Shown piece after piece: positions 1 to 7,075 of a stretch of 18,717 nt of DNA; positions within the stretch are counted from its first letter, which is position 1; every line of letters begins with the position of its first letter. The notes under the pieces were generated by a model. That model made no database searches and was not told the DNA's origin. It saw only the letters and a list, made by a program, of their open reading frames with translations. Position numbers and translations under genes: made by a program. The stretch is taken from assembly GCA_947441745.1 (NCBI GenBank), contig CANEUJ010000014.1, positions 1 through 18,717 on the forward strand. Direction: 5' to 3'. The DNA comes from Neisseriaceae bacterium (GTDB taxonomy: Bacteria > Pseudomonadota > Gammaproteobacteria > Burkholderiales > UBA11063).

Positions 1-594
1 ATCAACATAATGAGACGCTTGATTCATAAAAGCACCGCCATCAAACTCCCAAGTACCACGCCAACGAGCAGTATCATAGTATTCTTGAGGCCTAGTCCAA
101 AATACGTTACATGCAACATTATATATCCGCCCAAAACGACCATCATCAATAGCTTTTTTTAATAGCTGAATAGTTGCATTTCTACGGTTTTGTTTTACTA
201 CAAAAAGCCTAACACCAGCCTTATCACAAGACTTCACCATCTCAACGCCATCACTCCAACGAGTAGCCATAGGTTTTTCAGTTATTACATGAAATCCAGC
301 TTCAGCACATTCTATTGCCTGCATAGGATGTAATCCACTAGGAGTAGTTAGAATAACAGCATCAAAACCACCAGCTTCTAACATATCACTTAGATATGTA
401 TACCCTTTAGCCTTAGTTTTTTCAACTACTTTAGCCAAATTAGCTGCATCTATATCACAAGCCGCAACCAATTCACAAGAGTCTTGATGCTCTTCTATTG
501 AAGCTATGTGGTTCGCTGAAATACGCCCACACCCAACCAAAGCAAATTTTATTTTACGACCTTTTATCGCCTGAAATTTTCGTAACATATTCAT
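1..594 (-). CDS. Gfo/Idh/MocA-family nucleotide-sugar dehydrogenase, WbpB/WlbA-like (3' part outside window)
   Basis: The frame is open from an ATG at 594 to base 1, giving 198 residues; the protein continues beyond the left edge. Residues 16-30 form a Rossmann start with a GCGRIS turn (21-26) for NAD binding. Residues 106-108 are EKP, whose lysine is the family's catalytic residue. Residues 133-139 read VKQNRRN, and near the edge are WRGTWEFDGG and MNQASHYVD. These later stretches are typical of WbpB/WlbA enzymes, which oxidise the C-3 hydroxyl of UDP-N-acetylglucosaminuronic acid on the route to diacetylated diamino-uronic acids in O-antigens and glycans. Substrate is inferred. A second ATG lies two codons in (588), and neither start has a clear ribosome binding site. 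The gene follows pnp in the same direction but behind a strong terminator and its own promoter, so it is probably transcribed separately. The C-terminal substrate-binding half cannot be judged. Confidence 0.85.
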   Translation of the reverse strand, partial: MNMLRKFQAIKGRKIKFALVGCGRISANHIASIEEHQDSCELVAACDIDAANLAKVVEKTKAKGYTYLSDMLEAGGFDAVILTTPSGLHPMQAIECAEAGFHVITEKPMATRWSDGVEMVKSCDKAGVRLFVVKQNRRNATIQLLKKAIDDGRFGRIYNVACNVFWTRPQEYYDTARWRGTWEFDGGAFMNQASHYVD

Positions 595-635
595 CCAATT
601 TTAAAATATTATACATACTTTATATACATCACAAG

Positions 636-646
636 ATTATACCATA
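636..646 (-). promoter_or_regulatory. Extended -10 promoter for the WbpB-like gene
   Basis: The minus strand reads TATGGTATAAT, a perfect TATAAT preceded by the TGn extension. It lies about 42 bases upstream of the ATG at 594 and only a few bases beyond the terminator stem of pnp. No TTGACA-like hexamer is seen at the expected distance, which is common for extended -10 promoters. A second TATAAT at 608-613 lacks the TGn element. Four other genes here carry the same 11-base pattern. Confidence 0.6.
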
Positions 647-650
647 CGTA

Positions 651-687
651 AAATAAGCCATGGCATACTACTGCACATGGCTTATTT
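651..687 (-). terminator. Rho-independent terminator of rpsO-pnp
   Basis: Arms 651-662 and 676-687 are perfectly complementary over 12 bp (AAATAAGCCATG with CATGGCTTATTT). Inside the loop GCA/TGC (663-665 with 672-674) can add three more pairs with one bulged base. On the minus strand the stem is followed by TTATTTTACG and it sits 24 bases after the pnp stop codon. The A-rich 5' side would also let it work from the plus strand, but no plus-strand gene reads into it. Confidence 0.75.
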
Positions 688-711
688 ATTTGATCAATTA
701 ACTATAAAAAG

Positions 712-2907
712 TTAAGCGTTTACTTCAGAAGCTTCCACAGGTGCTACATGAGCTATTTGAGCATCAGCAGCCACTTCATCAGCAACTACAGCACCATCAG
801 TAGCTGTCAATACAGACTCATTCAAAACAGCTTTGATTGATAAACGCATACGACCACGGTCATCAAACTCAACTACTTTAACTTTAACATCTTGACCTTC
901 TTTAAGGTATTTCTTAACATCATCAACACGCTCATTAGCGATTTGTGACACATGAACAAAACCTTCACGAGCTCCAAGGATGGATACCATAGCACCCATA
1001 TTTCTATCTAAAATACGAGTAACTTTACCATCATAGTTTTCACCAAGTTTGGCGTCAACCACGATACCTTCGATAATTGTTCTAGCTTTTTCCGCACCTT
1101 CACGAGATACACAAGCTATAGTTACCAGACCTTCATCAGTAATATCGATTGTAGCACCAGTATCAGCAATAATTGATTTAATCACCGAACCACCTTTACC
1201 GATTACATCCTTGATTTTTTCAGGAGCAACTTGCATAGTGTATAAACGTGGCACACGATCAGATAATACCTTAGGAAACGGTAGTGCTTCTTTCATCAGA
1301 CCTAGAATATGTAAACGCCCCTCACGTGCTTGTTGTAATGCAACATGCATAATTGGACGCGTAATTCCATCAATTTTAATATCCATTTGTAAGGCTGTAA
1401 CCCCAGTTTCAGTACCTGCAACTTTAAAGTCCATATCACCTAGATGATCTTCGTCACCTAGAATATCGGTTAGTACAGCAAATTTAGAACCTTCAAGAAT
1501 CAACCCCATTGCAACACCCGCAACGTGATCACGAATTGGAACACCAGCTTCCATCATAGATAAACATCCGCCACATACCGTAGCCATTGATGATGAACCA
1601 TTTGATTCCAAAATCTCCGATACCACACGTAGACTGTATGGGAATAATTCTTGAGAAGGTAGAACTGCTTTAAGAGCACGTTTAGCCAAATTACCATGAC
1701 CTACTTCACGACGCTTTGGTGGCCCCATACGCCCTGTTTCCCCTGTTGAAAATGGAGGGAAGTTATAATGTAACATAAAGCGTTCAGAATAAGTACCACT
1801 GATAGCATCAATAGTTTGCTCATCCATTTTAGTACCAAGGGTTACAATAGCTAAAGCCTGTGTTTCTCCACGAGTAAATAATGCAGAACCATGAGTACGC
1901 GGTAGTACACCAGTTTGGATATTAATTGGGCGTACAGTCTTAGTATCACGACCATCAATACGCGGTTCGCCATTTAAGATTTTACCACGCACAATAGCCG
2001 CTTCGAACTGTTCGAAATATTCATTAACTTGATTTATATACAAAGTATCACTATCTTCAGTTATCAATTCAGCAGTAACGCGAGCTTTGATTTCATCAAT
2101 CTTAGCATAACGTGATTGTTTTTGTCGTAGATTATAAGCTTCTTTTAGATCTTCTTCTGCAATAGCTTTGATTTTAGCAATTAATTCTTCATTTTTAGCA
2201 ATTGGTGCCCATTCCCAAACTGGTGGGTTTACTTCGCTAACAAATTCTGAAATAGCATTAATAACTACCTGTAATTGCTCATGGCCATACATTACTGCAT
2301 TTAACATAATATCTTCTGGTAATTCTTTAGCTTCACTCTCTACCATTAGAACAGCCTGTTTAGTACCTGCAACCACTAAATCCAAATCAGAACTTTCTAA
2401 CTCAGTTTTACTAGGGTTTAGCACAAATTGCTCATTAATAAAACCAACTCTAGCAGCTCCAAGAGGCCCTTTAAAAGGAACACCTGATAGCGATAATGCA
2501 GCTGATGCACCAATAAGTGCTGGAATATCAGGAGATACTTCTGGGTTTAGAGAAATCACTTGAGCTACAAGATGAATTTCATTATAAAAACCCTCTGGAA
2601 ATAATGGACGAACAGGACGATCAATCAATCTTGCTGTCAATACTTCATGGTCGCCAGGCTTTGTTTCACGTTTGAAATATCCACCTGGGATTTTACCAAT
2701 TGCGTAATTTTTTTCAAAATAATCAACCGTTAGCGGAAAAAAATTCTGACCTGGTTTTACATTTTTATTAGCTACAACTGTAACTAACACAACTGTTTCA
2801 TCAACACTAACTAGTACACTAGAAGTTGCTTGACGTGCCATAACACCTGTTTCTAGTGTTACACTATGTTTTCCATACTGAAATGTTTTTGTTTTTTTAT
2901 TAAACAT
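712..2907 (-). CDS. pnp: Polyribonucleotide nucleotidyltransferase (PNPase)
   Basis: PNPase degrades RNA 3' to 5' using phosphate and can run in reverse as a polymerase; it acts in the cytoplasm as a ring-shaped trimer, often within the degradosome. The 731-residue protein has the full order: RNase PH-like domain 1 (about 10-145), helical linker (about 240-310), RNase PH-like domain 2 (about 320-545) with ESNGSSSMATVCGG (434-447) and DEDHLGDMDFK (485-495), KH domain with the IGKGG loop (569-573), and S1 domain (about 622-693). D487, D493 and K495 correspond to the metal/phosphate-site residues of the E. coli enzyme. The tail after S1 is Ala/Val/Glu rich and probably flexible. Start: ATG at 2907 preceded by AAAAGG at a good distance. 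It lies 58 bases downstream of rpsO, the usual bacterial pairing. Sequence style is clearly betaproteobacterial, close to Neisseria PNPase. Confidence 0.98.
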   Translation of the reverse strand: MFNKKTKTFQYGKHSVTLETGVMARQATSSVLVSVDETVVLVTVVANKNVKPGQNFFPLTVDYFEKNYAIGKIPGGYFKRETKPGDHEVLTARLIDRPVRPLFPEGFYNEIHLVAQVISLNPEVSPDIPALIGASAALSLSGVPFKGPLGAARVGFINEQFVLNPSKTELESSDLDLVVAGTKQAVLMVESEAKELPEDIMLNAVMYGHEQLQVVINAISEFVSEVNPPVWEWAPIAKNEELIAKIKAIAEEDLKEAYNLRQKQSRYAKIDEIKARVTAELITEDSDTLYINQVNEYFEQFEAAIVRGKILNGEPRIDGRDTKTVRPINIQTGVLPRTHGSALFTRGETQALAIVTLGTKMDEQTIDAISGTYSERFMLHYNFPPFSTGETGRMGPPKRREVGHGNLAKRALKAVLPSQELFPYSLRVVSEILESNGSSSMATVCGGCLSMMEAGVPIRDHVAGVAMGLILEGSKFAVLTDILGDEDHLGDMDFKVAGTETGVTALQMDIKIDGITRPIMHVALQQAREGRLHILGLMKEALPFPKVLSDRVPRLYTMQVAPEKIKDVIGKGGSVIKSIIADTGATIDITDEGLVTIACVSREGAEKARTIIEGIVVDAKLGENYDGKVTRILDRNMGAMVSILGAREGFVHVSQIANERVDDVKKYLKEGQDVKVKVVEFDDRGRMRLSIKAVLNESVLTATDGAVVADEVAADAQIAHVAPVEASEVNA

Positions 2908-2938
2908 CGTTTACCTTTTCTATATATCTCTCATTTTT

Positions 2939-2961
2939 AAGGGTTACCAAATATAACCCTT
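2939..2961. promoter_or_regulatory. Hairpin between rpsO and pnp
   Basis: Arms AAGGGTTA (2939-2946) and TAACCCTT (2954-2961) form a perfect 8-bp stem with a 7-base loop, just after the rpsO stop. On the transcribed minus strand the stem is followed by AAAAA rather than U, so it is not a good terminator in that direction; the T-rich tail is on the plus-strand side. It could be an RNA processing or stability element between the two cistrons, as is known for rpsO-pnp mRNA in E. coli. Confidence 0.45.
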
Positions 2962-2965
2962 TTCT

Positions 2966-3235
2966 TTATTTACGTAAGCCAAGCTCTTTAATTAAGCCTA
3001 AATATTTTGCATTATCAGTACGTTTTAGGTAATCTAATAAACGACGACGACTAGATACTAGTTTTAACAATCCACGACGTGAATGGTGATCTTTAGCATG
3101 AGTTTTGAAATGCTCTGTTAAATCATTGATTCTTGCAGTAAGTAGTGCAATTTGAACTTCACTAGAACCTGTATCACCTGCTTCACGTTGATGTTTTTTA
3201 ATAATTTCTGCACGTTGTTGAACTGTAATTGACAT
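2966..3235 (-). CDS. rpsO: 30S ribosomal protein S15
   Basis: S15 is a primary 16S rRNA-binding protein that helps fold the central domain of the small ribosomal subunit. The 89-residue length is exactly typical. Recognisable family stretches are GDTGSSEVQIALLTARI (20-36), the LTEHFKTHAKDHHSRRGLL helix-loop with the RNA-contacting H-D-H-H-S-R-R-G residues, and LVSSRRRLLDYLK near the C-terminus. Start: ATG at 3235 with AAAGGA seven bases upstream. The gene precedes pnp in the same direction. In several bacterial groups S15 represses its own translation by binding a structured leader; the roughly 115-nt leader predicted here may do the same, which is inference. Confidence 0.98.
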   Translation of the reverse strand: MSITVQQRAEIIKKHQREAGDTGSSEVQIALLTARINDLTEHFKTHAKDHHSRRGLLKLVSSRRRLLDYLKRTDNAKYLGLIKELGLRK

Positions 3236-3296
3236 TATATAATCCTTTATGTATCTAACTCTATATGAGTATTTGTTAAGTCAAGCATTGCCAAGT

Positions 3297-3335
3297 ATCA
3301 GGACATAAACCCCAAAACCTAGCTATACTCCTGAT
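3297..3335 (-). promoter_or_regulatory. Structured 5' leader of rpsO (candidate S15 autoregulatory element)
   Basis: Within the predicted rpsO leader, ATCAGGA and TCCTGAT (3297-3303 and 3329-3335) form a perfect 7-bp inverted repeat around a 25-base loop. Other pairings compete: GAGTAT with ATACTC, and ATGAG with CTCAT across the leader. The TCCT of one arm could also pair with the AGGA of the rpsO ribosome binding site (3243-3248). The mutually exclusive pairings resemble autoregulatory ribosomal leaders, but no known S15 leader class was matched. Confidence 0.3.
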
Positions 3336-3356
3336 TCTCATAAAAATGAGATAAAC

Positions 3357-3367
3357 ATTATATCATA
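3357..3367 (-). promoter_or_regulatory. Extended -10 promoter for rpsO-pnp
   Basis: The minus strand reads TATGATATAAT, a TGn-extended perfect -10 box, directly after the stop codon of the HAD hydrolase gene. Predicted transcription start is near 3350, leaving a leader of about 115 nt before the rpsO ATG. No good -35 hexamer is visible. Confidence 0.6.
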
Positions 3368-3372
3368 AAATC

Positions 3373-4194
3373 TTACCCGAGAATGGTTTTGATTAGGCAT
3401 TCAAAATTAGCCCTCAAGTCCTCATCATAATGTATATTTAGTTTAGTAATTTTCTGCAATTCTTCCACATTACCAAATAATACACTATTATCAAAATGTT
3501 TAAATAGTTCGTAGTCATTATAATCATTGCCAAAAGCAAATATATCCTCATTAGCAAACCCAGCAATAAAAGGTAACACACTAATATATTTATTACAATC
3601 AGGAGGTACGATATCAAAACACTTATCATAACTATGATACTTAATTAATAACCCATTAGTTTTAGAATAGTCACCGAAATAATCATGAGCTTCCATATCA
3701 AAAACCCAGACCTTGTACACGTCATTATTAATGAATTTTGACATATCACTAACATGAAATTCTTTTTTAGTATCTGCTAAAAACCCAAAAACCATATTAT
3801 CCATTTGAGGATGATAATAATGTGTCAAACTATCCATGATAAATGGGTGTTTATTTGCTTCACAAAATTCTGCTATGTGTAAAAGATGGTTACTATCAAT
3901 TCCATTGCTTCTAATTAAATTATCTTTATGGTATGATACTACACCACTAAATAAACCCAGAGGATGAACATGCGCCCATAATGGCATTACATTTTTAAAC
4001 TCACGTAATGGGCGACCTGTTGCAAAAATTATCTCATGCCCTTCATCTTTAATTTTTAACAAAAGCTTTTCTACATCCTTACTTAAAAACTGATTATTAA
4101 AAATAATAGTTCCATCTAAATCAAAGATAAAGCATTTTCGCATATTTTTATTGATAACCAATTTACTTAAAATAACCTCTTTATTTATTTGCAT
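3373..4194 (-). CDS. HAD-superfamily (Cof/IIB-type) hydrolase
   Basis: This is a probable phosphatase of the haloacid dehalogenase superfamily, acting on a small phosphorylated metabolite. All four motifs are present: DLDGT with nucleophile D25 and acid/base D27, ATGR (58-61), a lysine in NKYIS (K202), and GNDYND (222-227) for Mg2+. The large insert between motifs II and III (about 65-195) matches the Cof/IIB cap type, although motif III is less standard (NKYISV rather than the usual NKG). As drawn (273 residues) it begins at ATG 4194 and overlaps the end of rarA by 14 bases. An internal ATG at 4143 (M18, just before KCFIFDLDGT) gives a 256-residue protein with a more usual N-terminus and is quite possibly the true start; neither has a clear ribosome binding site. 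It is the last gene of the dgt-rarA-HAD cluster. The substrate cannot be told. Confidence 0.88.
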   Translation of the reverse strand: MQINKEVILSKLVINKNMRKCFIFDLDGTIIFNNQFLSKDVEKLLLKIKDEGHEIIFATGRPLREFKNVMPLWAHVHPLGLFSGVVSYHKDNLIRSNGIDSNHLLHIAEFCEANKHPFIMDSLTHYYHPQMDNMVFGFLADTKKEFHVSDMSKFINNDVYKVWVFDMEAHDYFGDYSKTNGLLIKYHSYDKCFDIVPPDCNKYISVLPFIAGFANEDIFAFGNDYNDYELFKHFDNSVLFGNVEELQKITKLNIHYDEDLRANFECLIKTILG

Positions 4195-5437
4195 TATTTA
4201 TCCGATCTAATTCACGTAAAAATTTCAATCTATCCACAATTCTTTGTTCCATTCCTTGATTGCTTGGCTTATAAAACTGTATTTTTTTCATATTATCTGG
4301 CCAATAGTTTTCATTCGGCACATAATGTTCAGGAAAATCATGGGCATATTTATACTCTTGTCCATACCCAAGCTCAGACATTAATTTAGTAGGAGCATTT
4401 CTTAAATGTATTGGCACGTCCAAACTCTTATCTTTAGCCACAAAATCTCGCATTTGATTATAGGATAACTCCATACTATTACTTTTTGGGGTGACCGCTA
4501 GATATATAACTGCACTAGCCAAAGCAATCTCACCTTCAGGAGAACCAAGCCTTTCATAGGTATTTAGTGCATTTAGCACAATAGTTGGAGCATTAATATC
4601 TGCTAAACCAATATCTTCATACGCCATTCGTAAAATTCTACGCCCCAAATATAACGGATCAGCTCCACCATCTAGCATCCTAGCAAACCAATATAATGCC
4701 GCATCTGGATCAGAGCCACGAACTGATTTATGGAGTGCCGAAATTTGATTATAAAACTCTTCTCCACCTTTATCAAACCGTCGCCATGAATTTGGAAGTA
4801 TTTGTAAGATCTGCTCTTTATTAACATTATTAATCTTATGACTAGCTATTGCTTCAACAATATTTAATAACCGCCTAGCATCCCCATCTGCTAAGTCTAA
4901 AACCAGTTCACGAGCTTGAGAATCGTATGATGACTTAGTATATTGACTAGCTTTATCTAGGAGTAGATTTAGATCATCACTAGTTAAACTATTAAGGACA
5001 TATACCAACACTCTTGAAAGTAGTGCATTATTTAATTCAAAAGAAGGATTTTCTGTAGTTGCACCAATTAATATTACACTTCCATCTTCTAGATGATGTA
5101 AAAATGCATCCTGCTGAGCTTTATTGAAACGATGAATTTCATCTACAAATAATACTATAGGTTTATTAAATAACCCCATATTGGATGAAGTCGCAAGAGC
5201 ATCTTTTATTTCTTTTATGCCACTAAACACAGCAGATAATTTTATTACCTCACATTCCCAAGACTTGATAAGCACATTAGCTAATGTAGTTTTACCAACT
5301 CCAGGAGGCCCCCATAATATCATTGATTGAGGCACCCTTAGATTTGCTAATGGTGCACCTGTCCCAATTAAATGAGACTGCCCAATAACATCAGATAAAG
5401 TTTGTGGACGCAGTAATTCAGCTAAAGGTTGGTGCAT
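4181..5437 (-). CDS. rarA: Replication-associated recombination protein A (RarA/MgsA), AAA+ ATPase
   Basis: RarA is a cytoplasmic clamp-loader-like ATPase that acts at stalled replication forks with SSB. The 418-residue protein carries Walker A GPPGVGKTT (43-51), Walker B VLFVDEIHRF (95-104, D99/E100), a sensor-1 region ATTENPSFELN, and an arginine-finger region ALLSRV. The C-terminal half holds the tetramerisation/helical part with ALYWFARMLDGGADPLYLGRR and PEHYVPNENYWP, both family signatures. Length is slightly below the E. coli protein's (about 447). It begins PLAELLRP, the standard RarA N-terminus, so the start at 5437 is credible although the ribosome binding site is weak. It lies 20 bases after dgt and overlaps the HAD gene, suggesting one transcript. 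Confidence 0.96.
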   Translation of the reverse strand: MHQPLAELLRPQTLSDVIGQSHLIGTGAPLANLRVPQSMILWGPPGVGKTTLANVLIKSWECEVIKLSAVFSGIKEIKDALATSSNMGLFNKPIVLFVDEIHRFNKAQQDAFLHHLEDGSVILIGATTENPSFELNNALLSRVLVYVLNSLTSDDLNLLLDKASQYTKSSYDSQARELVLDLADGDARRLLNIVEAIASHKINNVNKEQILQILPNSWRRFDKGGEEFYNQISALHKSVRGSDPDAALYWFARMLDGGADPLYLGRRILRMAYEDIGLADINAPTIVLNALNTYERLGSPEGEIALASAVIYLAVTPKSNSMELSYNQMRDFVAKDKSLDVPIHLRNAPTKLMSELGYGQEYKYAHDFPEHYVPNENYWPDNMKKIQFYKPSNQGMEQRIVDRLKFLRELDRINNANK

Positions 5438-5457
5438 TAAAAATATCTTTTATATGG

Positions 5458-6822
5458 TTATGGTAAGAGTGTTATTTCGGGTAAATCAATCCCCCTTAAT
5501 CTACGATATAGATCAAGAGCATACTTATCAGCTTGACTTGCTATATAGTCAGTTGCAAGCATTACCTGCATTTCTAAAGACTCATTAGATCTGAAGCGTT
5601 CAGGTAATAGTTGTAAAACTTTAGCATCTTTTTTAGATGGATTTATGTGATTGTTAATTATTGCAAATATAAACTGTTTAAGTAAATAACTAAGTATTTC
5701 ATACCCAGCCAATTCGATTTCAAGAACAGGCTTATAAGAGTAAGCATTTTTTACAACCATAGCTCCAATAGTGTTTAACGAATTACTTAATACCGAATTT
5801 TCCATTAAGAGCATATCCATAAGTCCACATAATTTACCATTTACAATTAATTTATCATATTGTCCACTCATGATTTCTTTATAATGGTAAATAAATAACT
5901 TAACCATCTCACCAATGAGAATATTTATGGCATATGAGCGTAATTTAGCAAATTTATCCTCAACAACTAAATCTTTAATATTGTCTTTTACAAAATTCAA
6001 ATCTTTATTTTTACTTTCTATTATTTGTAATAGCAACGACTCAATATCTTTATAATTTATTAATCTAAGCTTATGGGCATCTTCTAGATCTAATAAGCGG
6101 TAACAAATATCATCCGCTGCTTCAACCAAAAACACCAAAGGATGACGACAATAGGTAGTACCTTGATATAAATTTAACCCACAAGCATTAGCAACCTTGT
6201 CAAGTAACCCTAGCTCTGAACTAAAAATACTATGTTTTCCTTTATAAATATTTTCTTTGTTATATGTAGTTGGATATTTCATAACTGAGGCAATAGTTGA
6301 AAGAGTTAAATTTAGATCATGAGAACTATAAATCAATCTCATCGCCTCAGCATTACCATCAAACTGCGACAGCTCACTAACTAAATTCGCCCCAAGATAC
6401 GGAATAAGAAATTCCGAATTATCACAATAAAAACTTGATATTGCATCTTCACCAGCATGACCAAAAGGTGGGTTACCCACATCATGAAGTAAACAAGCCG
6501 CACCAACTATACTTATCACATCCAAATCAAAATTATCAGGCAAATCATTATCTAAAAGTGTAATTTGTTTGGCTACCAAATGCCCCATTGATCTACCAAC
6601 AGATGATACTTCAAGGCTATGGGTCAACCTACTATGGATAAAATCACTATGCGGGATTGGGAATAACTGAGTTTTGTTTTGTAAATGCCTAAAAAATGGT
6701 GAAAAAGTTATTTTATTTTGATCTCTTTCAAACTCACTTCTATCATTATCATCATTGACTCTAATGGCGGAAGAAAATAATTTGTTTTTTACAATTAAGC
6801 GTCGCCAAGACATATCTTGCAT
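5458..6822 (-). CDS. dgt: Deoxyguanosinetriphosphate triphosphohydrolase-like dNTPase (HD domain)
   Basis: Members of this family cleave dNTPs (dGTP in E. coli) to the nucleoside and tripolyphosphate, controlling nucleotide pools. The 454-residue protein shows the HD metal-site pattern: H68 in RLTHSLEV, H113-D114 in CLLHDVGNPPFGHAGE, and D237/D238 in EAADDICYR. The N-terminal FERDQNKITFSPFFRHLQNKTQ stretch matches dgt proteins. The length lies between short dNTPases (about 380) and E. coli Dgt (about 505). Two possible starts exist, M1 at 6822 and M4 at 6813 (MSWRR); the first is kept, with GGATT upstream as a poor ribosome binding site. An extended -10 promoter lies about 35 bases upstream. 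rarA follows after 20 bases. Nucleotide preference is not readable from sequence. Confidence 0.93.
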   Translation of the reverse strand: MQDMSWRRLIVKNKLFSSAIRVNDDNDRSEFERDQNKITFSPFFRHLQNKTQLFPIPHSDFIHSRLTHSLEVSSVGRSMGHLVAKQITLLDNDLPDNFDLDVISIVGAACLLHDVGNPPFGHAGEDAISSFYCDNSEFLIPYLGANLVSELSQFDGNAEAMRLIYSSHDLNLTLSTIASVMKYPTTYNKENIYKGKHSIFSSELGLLDKVANACGLNLYQGTTYCRHPLVFLVEAADDICYRLLDLEDAHKLRLINYKDIESLLLQIIESKNKDLNFVKDNIKDLVVEDKFAKLRSYAINILIGEMVKLFIYHYKEIMSGQYDKLIVNGKLCGLMDMLLMENSVLSNSLNTIGAMVVKNAYSYKPVLEIELAGYEILSYLLKQFIFAIINNHINPSKKDAKVLQLLPERFRSNESLEMQVMLATDYIASQADKYALDLYRRLRGIDLPEITLLP

Positions 6823-6861
6823 ATTTAATTAATCCATTTATTAAATTTGTTATATGATGCG

Positions 6862-6872
6862 ATTATAACATA
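6862..6872 (-). promoter_or_regulatory. Extended -10 promoter for dgt-rarA-HAD
   Basis: The minus strand reads TATGTTATAAT followed by CGCA. It is 40 bases upstream of the dgt ATG. The same 15 bases (TATGTTATAATCGCA) recur upstream of the APC permease gene at 16349-16363. No convincing -35 is visible. Confidence 0.65.
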
Positions 6873-7009
6873 TGTAGTTAGATTATTTATCTGGATATTT
6901 GATAAATTAAATTGAAATATCATATGCTTATTGAAATTATTGTCAGAAGCAATAAAAGCAGAAGGATATGATGCTTCACATAGAACTTGCAACAACTAGA
7001 ATAGCTCTT

Positions 7010-7020
7010 TATGCTATAAT
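7010..7020 (+). promoter_or_regulatory. Extended -10 promoter for the MTase-like orphan gene
   Basis: The plus strand reads TATGCTATAAT, ending 55 bases before the ATG at 7076. The TGn extension and perfect -10 match the other promoters here, and again no -35 hexamer is seen at 16-18 bases. The 253-bp gap from 6823 to 7075 therefore holds two divergent promoters; the middle (about 6873-7009) shows no gene or clear structure. Confidence 0.6.
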
Positions 7021-7075
7021 TTACATCTTATAAAGTTATGTATAAACTAAAGAAGTTAGTAGAAATAAATATCAT

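Noticed and set aside
1049..2563. Plus-strand open frames opposite pnp
   Set aside because: They lie wholly within the strongly conserved pnp gene on the other strand and show no protein-family features.
6931..6999. A 22-codon reading frame between dgt and the methylase-like gene, starting at TTG
   Set aside because: It has no ATG or ribosome binding site and is bounded by stop codons. Its translation matches nothing recognised, so chance is the simplest explanation.
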